Of a DNA stretch of 64,000 nucleotides, positions 25,440 through 33,838 are shown one piece after another (within the stretch, counting starts at the first letter, position 1; every line of letters starts with the position of its first letter). Position numbers and translations under genes: made by a program. Where the stretch lies: NCBI RefSeq assembly GCF_900100875.1, contig NZ_FNKQ01000006.1, forward strand, positions 1 to 64,000, read 5' to 3'. This DNA comes from Halopelagius longus (GTDB lineage Archaea > Halobacteriota > Halobacteria > Halobacteriales > Haloferacaceae). The notes under the pieces are model-generated. The model searched no databases, was not told where the DNA came from, and saw only the letters and a program-made list of their open reading frames with translations.

Positions 25440-26216
25440 ATGAGTACTGAAGGGAATAATTCGTCCACCACCGGTCGGGGGAGCAAGGTTGGACGTCTCA
25501 TCGGGGAGTACGGACTCGAAGGGGAGGGCGAACGCCTCGAAGCGTACTGGACGACCGACGGCGAGGACAGGCGGAGTCTCCGCGAACTGGCGGACTACTT
25601 CAACCGTCGCCTCCTCCGCGCGGCGATGGAGGCGGCGGGGATGAATCCGCTCGACGGCGAAGTCGAGAACACCTACCGTCTGTTGACCGACGACGACGTG
25701 AGTCGCGGGATGCAGACGCAAGCGCGTCAGACCCTCGAACGCGAGGGAGTCGACGTCGAATCGCTCCGGTCGGACTTCGTCTCTCATCAAGCGATTCACA
25801 CCTACCTCACGAAATACCGCGACGCGAGTCGCGAAGAACAAGCGGACGTCGACCGAGTCGAGAAGGGCTTAGAGACGATTCAGCGTCTCCGCAGTCGGAC
25901 CTCGGCCGTCTCGGAGAACATCGTGGAGAACCTCGCGGGGACCGAGCGAATAGACCTCGGCGACTTCGAGGTTCTCGTGGACGTCCGCGTGTTCTGCCGC
26001 GACTGCGGCACGCAGTACGACGTGCAGGAACTCCTCAACCGAGGAGGGTGCGAATGCGGCGGTGACATCGTGGCGGACGCAGACGCGGACACGGATACAG
26101 CCACGAACACGGATACAGCCACGAACACGGATACAGCCACGAACACGGATACAGCGGCGAACCCGGATACAGCGGCGAACCCGGATACAGACGCGGACGA
26201 GTACGCGAACGAATAA
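25440..26216 (+). CDS. rdfA: Rod-determining factor RdfA family protein
   Basis: A 258-residue protein of the haloarchaeal RdfA family, which is linked to rod-shaped cells in Haloferax (known from the literature as I recall it). The family core is visible in SKVGRLIGEYGLEGEGERLE, the block RRSLRELADYFNRRLL, and EVENTYRLLTDDDV. Residues 180-210 carry a Cys-rich knuckle (CRDCG ... CECGG) that could bind zinc. The last 42 residues are a low-complexity tail of repeated TDTATN-type hexapeptides encoded by 18-bp DNA repeats. The SMC-like gene 125 bases downstream is its usual neighbour. Confidence 0.85.
   Translation: MSTEGNNSSTTGRGSKVGRLIGEYGLEGEGERLEAYWTTDGEDRRSLRELADYFNRRLLRAAMEAAGMNPLDGEVENTYRLLTDDDVSRGMQTQARQTLEREGVDVESLRSDFVSHQAIHTYLTKYRDASREEQADVDRVEKGLETIQRLRSRTSAVSENIVENLAGTERIDLGDFEVLVDVRVFCRDCGTQYDVQELLNRGGCECGGDIVADADADTDTATNTDTATNTDTATNTDTAANPDTAANPDTDADEYANE
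26091..26198 (+). repeat. Six in-frame 18-bp tandem repeats in the rdfA tail
   Basis: ACGGATACAGCCACGAAC is repeated three times exactly, then three times with a few changes. Each unit keeps the frame and encodes six residues (TDTATN, TDTAAN, PDTAAN, PDTDAD). Such exact copies expand and contract by slippage. Confidence 0.9.
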
Positions 26217-26340
26217 CCCGATTTTTCCGTTGCCACCGATGCGCTCTTTCACTGTTACAGCGCCCATTACACCCTTATACCTGTAACAGCGCGAGACGAA
26301 ACAGATGAAGTATTATATACGCGCCCTCTGATTGTCGCGT

Positions 26341-28290
26341 ATGAGTTCCGCGCAGTCCACAGAAAAGACCGCTCGGCTTCACGTCGAGAATATCGGCGGC
26401 ATATCCGAAACGACGGTCGAACTCGAACCCGGCGTCACGGCGCTGTCGGGTCGAAACGCGACAAACAGAACGTCTCTGCTGCAAGCGATAATGGCCGCTC
26501 TCGGGAGCGACCGCGCGTCGCTGAAAGGCGACGCCAAGGAGGGGTCCGTCACGCTCACCATCGGCGACCGAACGTACTCGCGGACGCTGAAGCGCCGCGG
26601 CGACACCGTCGTCACGGAGGGCGACCCGTACCTCGAAGATTCGACGCTCGCGGACCTCTTTGCGTTCCTGTTGGAGACGAACGAGGCGCGACAAGCCGTC
26701 GCCCGGGGCGACGACCTCCGGGAACTCATCATGCGGCCCATCGACACCGACGCGATTCAGGCCGAGGTCGAACAACTGGAGACGGAGAAACGACAGCTCG
26801 ACCGAAAGATAGACGACCTCGATTCGCTCGACGGCCGCCTCCCCGAACTCGAACAGCGCCGAACCGAACTGAAGTCCCAGATTCAGGAGAAGCGCGACGA
26901 ACTGGAGGAGAAAGAGCGGGAAATCGAGGAGGCCGACGCCAACATCGAGCAGTCCCGCGAGGACCGAGCCGAACTCGAGGACAAGCTCGACGAACTGAAG
27001 AGCGCGCGGTCGGACCTCGAAGACGTTCGGTACGACCTCGACGCGGAGGCCGAGAGCATCGAAGCCCTCGAAGACGAACAGGAAGAACTGCGGGAGGAGC
27101 GAGCCGAGATTCCCGACGAACTCGACGACGGCACCGCCATCCAGTCGGAGATTTCCGACCTCCGCGACCGGATGCAGACGCTCGATTCGACCGTCAACGA
27201 GCTCCAGACGGTCATCCAGTTCAACGAGGACATGTTGGAGGGGACGAGCGCGGACGTCGCCGAGGCGCTTCGCGACGGGCAGGAACACGACCACGGGTCC
27301 GTCACGGACGCACTCGTGGAGTCCGACACCGTCGTCTGCTGGACGTGCGGGACGAACGTCGAGACGTCGCAGATCGAGGCGACCATCGATCGCCTGCGCG
27401 ACCTGCGACGCGAGAAGCTCGACCGCAGAAACGACGTGCGCTCGCGAATCGACGAACTGGAGGACGAACGCGCCGAACTGGACTCGATGCGGCGACGGCG
27501 CGAGAAGCTCGACGACCGAATCGCGAGCATCGAGGACGAACTCGACCGGCGGCAGAACCGCCGCGAGGAACTGAAGTCCCGCCGGACGGAGCTCTCGGAG
27601 AGCATCGAGGACCTCGAGAGCGAAGTCGAGGAACTCGAAGAACGCGACTACGGCGACGTGCTCGAACTGCACCGCGAGGCGAACCAGTTGGAGTTCGAAA
27701 TCGGCCGCCTGGAGAGCGAAGTCGAGGACGTCGAATCGGAGATGGAGGAGGTCGAATCGCGCCTCGACGAACGCGACGACCTCGAAGAACGCCGCGAGGA
27801 GATTTCGGAACAGCTCGGCGAGCTCCGCACCCGCATCGAACGCATCGAACGCGAGGCCATCGAGCAGTTCAACACCCACATGGAGACGGTCCTCGACATC
27901 CTCGACTACGCCAACCTCGATCGCATCTGGATCGAACGGACCGAAAAGACCGTCCGCGAGGGCCGGCGGAAGGTCGATAAGTCCGTCTTCGACATGCACA
28001 TCATCCGCAGTTCCGAGAGCGGTGCGTCCTACGAGGACACCATCGACCACCTCTCGGAGAGCGAACGCGAAGTGACCGGACTCGTGTTCGCCCTCGCGGG
28101 CTACCTCGTCCACGACGTGCACGAGACGGTGCCGTTCATGCTGTTGGACTCGCTGGAAGCCATCGACTCAGAGCGCATCGCACAACTCATCGACTACATC
28201 AGCGACCACGCCGACTACACCGTCGCCGCCCTCCTTCCCGAGGACGCCGCGGCGGTCAGCGACCAGTACGAACGCGTCACGGAAATCTGA
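26341..28290 (+). CDS. Archaea-specific SMC-related protein (Sph/ASRP)
   Basis: A 649-residue ABC-type ATPase of the SMC/Rad50 superfamily, specific to archaea. The Walker A region is the family-typical SGRNATNRTSLLQAIMAALG (residues 35-54). Two long coiled coils (about residues 140-320 and 355-520) flank a CWTCGT zinc-hook-like motif near residue 340. The C-terminal head has LSESEREVTGLVFALAGYLV (signature) and PFMLLDSLEAID (Walker B). The ATG at 26341 is preceded by a TATA-like TATTATATACG. Immediately downstream of rdfA, as in other haloarchaea. It may organise DNA or cytoskeletal structure; mechanism unproven. Confidence 0.9.
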   Translation: MSSAQSTEKTARLHVENIGGISETTVELEPGVTALSGRNATNRTSLLQAIMAALGSDRASLKGDAKEGSVTLTIGDRTYSRTLKRRGDTVVTEGDPYLEDSTLADLFAFLLETNEARQAVARGDDLRELIMRPIDTDAIQAEVEQLETEKRQLDRKIDDLDSLDGRLPELEQRRTELKSQIQEKRDELEEKEREIEEADANIEQSREDRAELEDKLDELKSARSDLEDVRYDLDAEAESIEALEDEQEELREERAEIPDELDDGTAIQSEISDLRDRMQTLDSTVNELQTVIQFNEDMLEGTSADVAEALRDGQEHDHGSVTDALVESDTVVCWTCGTNVETSQIEATIDRLRDLRREKLDRRNDVRSRIDELEDERAELDSMRRRREKLDDRIASIEDELDRRQNRREELKSRRTELSESIEDLESEVEELEERDYGDVLELHREANQLEFEIGRLESEVEDVESEMEEVESRLDERDDLEERREEISEQLGELRTRIERIEREAIEQFNTHMETVLDILDYANLDRIWIERTEKTVREGRRKVDKSVFDMHIIRSSESGASYEDTIDHLSESEREVTGLVFALAGYLVHDVHETVPFMLLDSLEAIDSERIAQLIDYISDHADYTVAALLPEDAAAVSDQYERVTEI

Positions 28291-29042
28291 GCGGTCGCGC
28301 TCGATTCGCCTTCGTTTTCGTCGGACTCGGTCCGTCCTCCTTTTCGTCGGCCCGATTCGCCCCTGTTTAACGTCGGAATCGTACGCAGGCCGCGGAAGAT
28401 GTCGTCCGGGCTGGCGGTGTCGCCGATGGTCTGTTCGACGCCGTAGCGTTCCGGGATTCGGATCTCGTTTTCGAACGGCTCGCGCCCGCCGACGGTGATG
28501 ACGCTCAGGACGCAATCTGCCCCGCCGAGTGCCTCCCGCCGGTCGGTGGGTGCGGTGACGGCGGCGTCGAGGCCGCGGGCCGAAGACGAACGGGAACCGG
28601 TACCGAATCGGCGCTTCCGAACGAAATAGATTGGATAATCGTCTCGCCCGACGTCCGCCCCGTCCCCGATGTCGGCGTCGGTTCGGGGGACGCGACGAAA
28701 ACCGTTCGATCGCACCGCTCGGGCGGACATCGATTCGGAGAAAATGCGTGGGACCGGGTAAACGACCACTTTGACGAGGTACGCCCGATCGAGGTGATTC
28801 GAGACGGTGACGAGAACGCCGAACCGCCTTCCGGCGACTCTCGCGTCTCGAATGCGGCCGTACCGCCTCTATTCTCACGATAACGGAACTCAGACGGGGT
28901 TTACATCGTTCAGGTCGTGCAGTCTCCCGGTTCGGTTCGCTCGGACGACGACTCCGCGGCGATGTCATCTCTATTTCTAATGAAGTTCACGTATAGATGA
29001 CCAAATAATTTCGAGCGCGGCGGTCGCTGCTCGCTCGCGGAG
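28291..29042. other. Degraded intergenic region
   Basis: About 750 bases without an intact gene. It contains the GH4 remnant at 28368-28571. The plus strand at 28770-28880 gives a short acidic peptide frame (HFDEVRPIEVIRDGDEN) ending at a stop, which may be another remnant, but it lacks a start and a recognisable family. Confidence 0.5.
28368..28571 (-). pseudogene. Remnant of a GH4 family glycosidase (alpha-glucosidase/galactosidase type)
   Basis: The minus strand encodes about 68 residues that match the family 4 glycoside hydrolase core: TDRREALGGADCVLSVITVG, then NEIRIPERYGVEQTIGDT, then DDIFRGLRTIP. In intact enzymes this region binds NAD and manganese near residues 70-140. Both ends lose similarity within the same open frame, and neither the N-terminal Rossmann start nor the long C-terminus is present. 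The conserved GPGG loop is changed to SPDD. A relic of an enzyme that lost most of its gene. Confidence 0.75.
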
Positions 29043-30341
29043 TCACCCCGTCTCTCGGTGGTCCGTGTCGGTGGCGTCCGGCCCGCCCGTCGAGTCCGCG
29101 GACGACTCGCGTTCGCCGGCGTCCGACGCGGGTTCCGCCGCTTCCGACCGTTCGGACTCGTCGGTTTCGGCGAGTGAGTCGGCGTCCGTCACCGGGCGGT
29201 CGGGGTTGATTAGCCACGGGAAGACGATGCGCGCGAACTCGAAGACGACGACGAGGACGAACGGTCCGAGGAAGATGCCGTACCAGCCGAAAAGCAGAGG
29301 ACCGAGCGTGTACGCTATCATCACCGCGCCGACGTGGAGCGACCGACCCGAGACGTACGGGCGGAGCAGTTGGTCGGGGATGTAGTCGACGACGACGACG
29401 GAGACGCCGATGAACACCGCGGGGAACCACAGCGTCCCCGGGTCGACGAACAGCGACAGTCCGACGAGGTACAAGCCGACGGGGACCCAGATGAGTTTGA
29501 TTCCGATGACCGGGATTAGACTCGCCGCGCCGGCGAGTAGTCCGATGAGGGCCGCCTCGGGGATTGCAACGCCCTCGGGGGAGAAGACGTTCAACAGGGT
29601 GTACGTCACCGCCCCGAGGAGGCCCGTAAAGAGCGCGTTGAGGATGTTCCCGAAGTAGACGTTCTTCAGGTCGCGGTCCACCGCGAGGAGGTACGTGTCC
29701 ACGACACCGCCCTCCTCGATGACGGTGTCCCGCGCCCAGTCGGCGATTCGGTGGCCGTCTCGGAGGAGGTAGAAGACGATGACGAGGGCGATGAACATGT
29801 GGAGCGCGCCGTTGAGCAGGATGATGGCCGACGTGCTCAGCACGTCCACCACGTTCGTCGTGATGTTCCCGAGGTTCAGTTGGTTCAACTGACCCGGGTT
29901 GGCGATAACCTGCTCCGCCGTCGTCTGCAGTCCCTCCACCGACGCTTCGATGTCGAAGTAGGGGGCCAGCGCGTCCTCCAGTTGGCCGAGCGTACCCTCG
30001 CTTCCGAAGTCCTGGAGTGCTCGGACTGCGACGATGAGCGTCCACCCGATGAGAACCATGACCGGCAGGGCGACGAGCAACAGCGATGCGGCCACCGCGG
30101 CCGTCCGCGAGGACGTGCGGTGGAGCATCCGGTGGAACACCGGCCGAGTGACGTAGTAGGCGAACAGGCCGAGGATGACCGTCCCGACGTACGTCCAGGA
30201 GAGGTACAGCAGCACCATCAACAGGAACAACGCGAGTACCCACAACGCGACGCGCCCGCGACGGAACTCCACTACGTCGAAGACGGTACTACCACGCTCT
30301 CGAAGCCCGGTCGGCCGGTCTGAGTCGGTTTCGTCTGTCAC
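29043..30341 (-). CDS. AI-2E family transporter (PerM-like)
   Basis: A 432-residue membrane protein with about eight membrane segments. After a short cytoplasmic N-terminus come two early hydrophobic helices, an extracytoplasmic domain (about residues 85-165), and the conserved block with VFYLLRDGHRIADWA, AALIGLLAGAASLIPVIG and YIPDQLLRPYVSGRSLHVG, then LFGWYGIFLGPFVLVV. The C-terminal 60 residues are acidic and disordered. The family is named for the Escherichia coli autoinducer-2 exporter, but most archaeal members have no known substrate; related proteins act as sodium/proton antiporters. Single gene with its own upstream AT-rich region. Confidence 0.88.
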   Translation of the reverse strand: MTDETDSDRPTGLRERGSTVFDVVEFRRGRVALWVLALFLLMVLLYLSWTYVGTVILGLFAYYVTRPVFHRMLHRTSSRTAAVAASLLLVALPVMVLIGWTLIVAVRALQDFGSEGTLGQLEDALAPYFDIEASVEGLQTTAEQVIANPGQLNQLNLGNITTNVVDVLSTSAIILLNGALHMFIALVIVFYLLRDGHRIADWARDTVIEEGGVVDTYLLAVDRDLKNVYFGNILNALFTGLLGAVTYTLLNVFSPEGVAIPEAALIGLLAGAASLIPVIGIKLIWVPVGLYLVGLSLFVDPGTLWFPAVFIGVSVVVVDYIPDQLLRPYVSGRSLHVGAVMIAYTLGPLLFGWYGIFLGPFVLVVVFEFARIVFPWLINPDRPVTDADSLAETDESERSEAAEPASDAGERESSADSTGGPDATDTDHRETG

Positions 30342-30516
30342 GTTTGTATCTCGCCTCGAAAAAACCGCGAACGTACCCGAATTACGTCCTCAGTTGACAT
30401 AATTCTACTCGCAGAAAATTCGTACTATAAACGATACTGATAGGTTCGACGAGGGAGACGAGAAGTAGCGACGGGCCGTCTCGTACCGCGGTGCGGCGTC
30501 GAGGGTTCGCGTCCGG

Positions 30517-31233
30517 TTACAGCGAACTGTCCCGTCGGGTCTGGGAGGGGGTCGGTTCGGTCTCGCGCGGCGAATCGAGCGGCAATCGTTCCTTCGCCGC
30601 CTGTTTGTCCGCCGGGCGGTTGATTTCGAGGTGGCTGTCGGCGGGGATGCGGACGCCCCGCGTCTCGATTTCCTCGTACACCGTCGGGTACCACTCGTAG
30701 CGGTTGTTCCGCAGGTGTTCGACCGCCGCGTCGAGGTGGTCTTCGTCTATGATGCCGAGTCCGGCGTGGCGGTGGCCGGGAATCTTCCCGTAGGCGACCA
30801 CTCGCCCGTCGTCGTCCAGTTGGACGGCGGTGTGTTCCGTCTGCGTGCCCGGCAGACAGGCGACGACGCTCCGGTCGTCAGCCCGTTCGTGGGCGCGGCA
30901 CACCTTCGAGATGGCGTCTCGCGTGACCACCACGTCGCCGTTGAGGACGAGCACGTCGTCGTCGATTTCGCGGAGCGCTCGGTGAAGCGACTCGGAGTTC
31001 TCGTACTCGTCCCACCCTTCGACGACGACGGTTCGACGCGGCGAGAACCGGCTTTCGACCGCCTCGTGGCGGTAGCCGAGGACGACGGTGACGGCGTCGA
31101 CGTGGGGTTCTATCGACTCCTTCTGGTACTCGTAGAGGATGCGGTCGCCGACCTCCATGAACGTCTTCGGAACCTCCTCGGTGTGGTGGCCCATCCGGCC
31201 GCCGTCGCCGGCCGAGAGAATTACTGCGTGCAT
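30517..31233 (-). CDS. Sugar/alcohol-phosphate nucleotidyltransferase (LicC-like)
   Basis: A 238-residue nucleotidyltransferase fold protein starting MHAVILSAGDGGRMGHHTEE. Conserved parts are VPKTFMEVGDRILYEYQ, TVVLGYRHEAVE, VLVLNGDVVVT and a late EINRPADKQAAKERL. The layout resembles CTP:phosphocholine or CTP:polyol-phosphate cytidylyltransferases rather than glucose-1-phosphate enzymes. Its ATG lies 13 bases inside the end of the upstream glycerophosphotransferase-like gene, so the two are co-expressed and likely act in one path making and using a CDP-activated unit. The substrate is not determined by sequence. Confidence 0.75.
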   Translation of the reverse strand: MHAVILSAGDGGRMGHHTEEVPKTFMEVGDRILYEYQKESIEPHVDAVTVVLGYRHEAVESRFSPRRTVVVEGWDEYENSESLHRALREIDDDVLVLNGDVVVTRDAISKVCRAHERADDRSVVACLPGTQTEHTAVQLDDDGRVVAYGKIPGHRHAGLGIIDEDHLDAAVEHLRNNRYEWYPTVYEEIETRGVRIPADSHLEINRPADKQAAKERLPLDSPRETEPTPSQTRRDSSL

Positions 31234-32204
31234 GCGGTCACCTCCGTCGCGACGCGTTCGCCCGCCCGCCCGTCCATCGGGATTCCCAACTCGTCGCGGA
31301 ACGACTCCTGTCGCCGCAGAACGTCATCGGGCAGTCCGTTCTCGTACAGTTCGTCCACCGTCTCGACGTCGAGGCGGCGGGTCTGGTAGCCGAGTTTCGG
31401 AACCTCGGCGTCGGCCGCAAGCGTCGTGAACTGCACGAACGGGCGGTCGGTGTGCAACCACTCGGTGACGATGCCGGAGTAGTCCGACAGCAGAACGTCG
31501 GAATCGAGGAGGCTCTCCGTCGGCGTCTCGTTGCGGTCGAAGACTGCGTTCGGCATCTCCTCGATTCGCTCCTTGCACCGGTCGGTCACCGACCGACCGG
31601 GTTCCTCCGTTCGGTCCATCGGGTGCGGTCGGAAACGAAGGTGGAAGTCGGTGCCCTCGAAGACGTCGAGGACGTGTTCCGCGGTGTCGAGGTAGCTCCC
31701 GCCGCCGTAGTTGTGGTTCGTCGGGGCGTAGAGGACGCGCCGTCGTCGCGGCGGGTCGGCGTTCACGAGTCGGTCCGCCTCGGGGATGCCGACGACTTCC
31801 ACGCGCGTGTCGTCGGAGAACCCCTCCCGGTACCGGTCCGCCCACCACGTCCCCGGGGCCAACGCGGCGTCGATGTGATCTTTGAGGCGCGAGACGGTCG
31901 TCTCGACTTCGTCTCTTCCGTACGACGCTCCGTGTCGAACGTGGACGACGGGGTACTCGTCCTCGTAGCGGAACTCGCCCGCGCGGAAGGTGTGGTTGCG
32001 GACGACGACGTCCGGGTCCACGTCGAAGACGTTCTCGTCGACCGCTTCGACGTCGTCGACGTTCACCTCGCGTAGTTCGTCCGAGCATCCCCGCGCTTCC
32101 GGTGCGAGAGGGAGGTACGCGGAGGGGACATCGACGTGCCCGTCCACCGCCTCGAACGTTTTCTTCATGAACTCTCTGTCGAACGTGTAGAGGATGGAAA
32201 CCAT
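31221..32204 (-). CDS. CDP-glycerol glycerophosphotransferase-like protein
   Basis: A 327-residue protein with the GT-B-like fold of the TagB/TagF/SpsB family. The C-terminal half has the family signatures VLYAPTNHNYGGGSYLDTAE, FHLRFRPHPMD, and SDVLLSDYSGIVTEWLHTDR. Bacterial relatives polymerise glycerol- or ribitol-phosphate for wall teichoic acids, or modify glycans. No membrane segment; probably a peripheral membrane enzyme. It overlaps the nucleotidyltransferase gene by 13 bases. In a haloarchaeon it may add a polyol-phosphate to an S-layer glycan or a lipid; this is inference. Confidence 0.8.
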   Translation of the reverse strand: MVSILYTFDREFMKKTFEAVDGHVDVPSAYLPLAPEARGCSDELREVNVDDVEAVDENVFDVDPDVVVRNHTFRAGEFRYEDEYPVVHVRHGASYGRDEVETTVSRLKDHIDAALAPGTWWADRYREGFSDDTRVEVVGIPEADRLVNADPPRRRRVLYAPTNHNYGGGSYLDTAEHVLDVFEGTDFHLRFRPHPMDRTEEPGRSVTDRCKERIEEMPNAVFDRNETPTESLLDSDVLLSDYSGIVTEWLHTDRPFVQFTTLAADAEVPKLGYQTRRLDVETVDELYENGLPDDVLRRQESFRDELGIPMDGRAGERVATEVTACTQ

Positions 32205-32353
32205 ACTATCACCTGTTGGGGATTTTCTGCCGAAATAACGGCTCTCACCGCCTTCTCGGCCTGAAATTCGGCGCTTATGCTATGCGTTCCCCAACCACGT
32301 TAACCTTCTACCAGTATTTACAACGTCGTGGGGAGAGAGTCCGCCGCCGTCGG

Positions 32354-33262
32354 CTATTCGACGTCTTTCGACGGAACTCGTACGGACTCTGTAATCGAAT
32401 CCGTGCGGTAAAACGTCGATTGGCTACGTGTTTTGGTCTCCCCCTCGGCGGTGTGCGTCGGGAACGAGAGGTTCACGACGATGGGCAGGTGGTCGGAGGG
32501 GTACTGTCCGTTCCGATAACTGTCCGAACAGACCCCGTGGAGGTTGACGACTACGTCGCTGGTCACGAACACGTGGTCTATCTTCTTGTCCGGGACGAGG
32601 TTCTGGAAGTCCGTCATCGTCGTCGTCGGACCGTGGTGCGGCGTCCGCGAGGCGAACATCGCGTCGCGGAGCGTTCTCCCCTCGCACGCCTGCGTGCGCT
32701 TCGTCAGGTGTTGGTACGGCGGCGACGACTGCCGGCAGTTGAAGTCTCCCGTCACGACGACGGGTTCGTTCGGGGCCAGTTCGTCGATGCGGCGTTGGAG
32801 GAGTTTCGCGCCCTTCAGTCGGGACGTCTCCCCCTCGTGGTCGAAGTGCGTGTTGAAGTGGTACAGCTCGATTCCGGTCTGTCGCTCGCGGAGTTTGGCG
32901 TACCGGACCAAACGCGGGAAGCGAGCGTCCCAGCCGACGCTCCCCACGTCGTCGGGTTCCTCCGACAGCCAGAACGTGGACGATTCTTCGAGATTAAAGC
33001 GCTGCTTATCGAAGCCGATGGCGGCGTACTCCCCCGCGTTCTCCGCCTTCGCCCGGCCGGCGCTGAGCCACTCGTACGAGGGAAGTCGCTCGCGCAAGTC
33101 CTGTAGCTGGTCGTGAAGCGCTTCTTGGAGTCCGACGATATCAGGTCGATGAAATCGAATCACGCCCGCCACGTTGTCTCGGCGGATTCGCCACGCGTAC
33201 CTCCCGTCGTTCGGGTTGTCGTATCGGATGTTGTACGACATTACGGTGATGGGCCGCGGCAT
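32354..33262 (-). CDS. Endonuclease/exonuclease/phosphatase family protein
   Basis: A 302-residue metal-dependent phosphoesterase. All catalytic stretches are present: MSYNIRYDNPN at the start, VGLQEALHDQL (Glu metal ligand), the central FNTHFDHEG, VVTGDFNCRQSS (Asp/Asn) and the terminal SDHLPIVV (Asp-His). It resembles haloarchaeal and bacterial family members that hydrolyse phosphodiesters in nucleic acids, lipids or cyclic compounds. No signal peptide, so cytoplasmic. Monocistronic, upstream of the CDP-glycerol pair by 150 bases in the same direction; it might be linked to that pathway, but position is the only argument. Confidence 0.85.
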   Translation of the reverse strand: MPRPITVMSYNIRYDNPNDGRYAWRIRRDNVAGVIRFHRPDIVGLQEALHDQLQDLRERLPSYEWLSAGRAKAENAGEYAAIGFDKQRFNLEESSTFWLSEEPDDVGSVGWDARFPRLVRYAKLRERQTGIELYHFNTHFDHEGETSRLKGAKLLQRRIDELAPNEPVVVTGDFNCRQSSPPYQHLTKRTQACEGRTLRDAMFASRTPHHGPTTTMTDFQNLVPDKKIDHVFVTSDVVVNLHGVCSDSYRNGQYPSDHLPIVVNLSFPTHTAEGETKTRSQSTFYRTDSITESVRVPSKDVE

Positions 33263-33335
33263 TAGGGTATCTAGCTGTACTGTCTGCGCCCCAGCCTACT
33301 TAACGATAGAGTTCTGTCCTCGTTCCCACGATTAA

Positions 33336-33617
33336 TTAACTGTAAAGCTCCGCTGCGATGCTCGATTCGTGTCCGTCTACCAACTCGATCACCTCTTCGA
33401 CGTCGTTCTGCGAGAGGTTGGGGTTGCCGGAGGTCCAACTCTTCAGCATCGAGAGCCGACCGATGAGGTAGCCGTGAACCCAGAACCGCCCGCGGTCGGT
33501 GAGTTCGTCCCGCGACGCGACCAGACGCTCGTTCGGTTCGCTCCTCATTCCGCTCGCGATGCTCACCGCCAACGTCTCGACCATCTCCTCGAGGAAGAGG
33601 CGTTCGTGTGCGTCCAT
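33336..33617 (-). CDS. Small hypothetical protein
   Basis: A 93-residue protein beginning MDAHERLFLEEMVETLAVSI. It is helical and moderately acidic, with ASRDELTDRGRFWVHGYLIG and a C-terminal NDVEEVIELVDGHESSIAAEL. No family recognised and no membrane segment. An upstream ATG nine codons earlier exists (MVSIPLSRG), but the chosen start fits the strong TATA-like region further upstream better. It diverges from the gene at 33839. The amphipathic pattern suggests an all-helical dimer. Confidence 0.6.
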   Translation of the reverse strand: MDAHERLFLEEMVETLAVSIASGMRSEPNERLVASRDELTDRGRFWVHGYLIGRLSMLKSWTSGNPNLSQNDVEEVIELVDGHESSIAAELYS

Positions 33618-33838
33618 ACCTCTACTTAGTGGTATTGATACCAATAGTTTTGACGGGGATAACGACCGAAAATAACAGCGAGGGTGACTCTTTCCCCCCG
33701 GCGAACGTCGGTTTCGGAATCACGAACCGCGTCGGCATCCCTCTCGGTACGAGGGGTCACGTTCGCCCCTCTCTTCGCCGTTCGTCTCTCCGAATCGGCG
33801 AACCTATATCCGTCCTCGCGTTTCTTCGACCGAGAGCG

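Noticed and set aside
28770..28880. A short plus-strand peptide with HFDEVRPIEVIRDGDEN
   Set aside because: Acidic and protein-like but without start, length or recognisable family; could be a relic, not enough to call.
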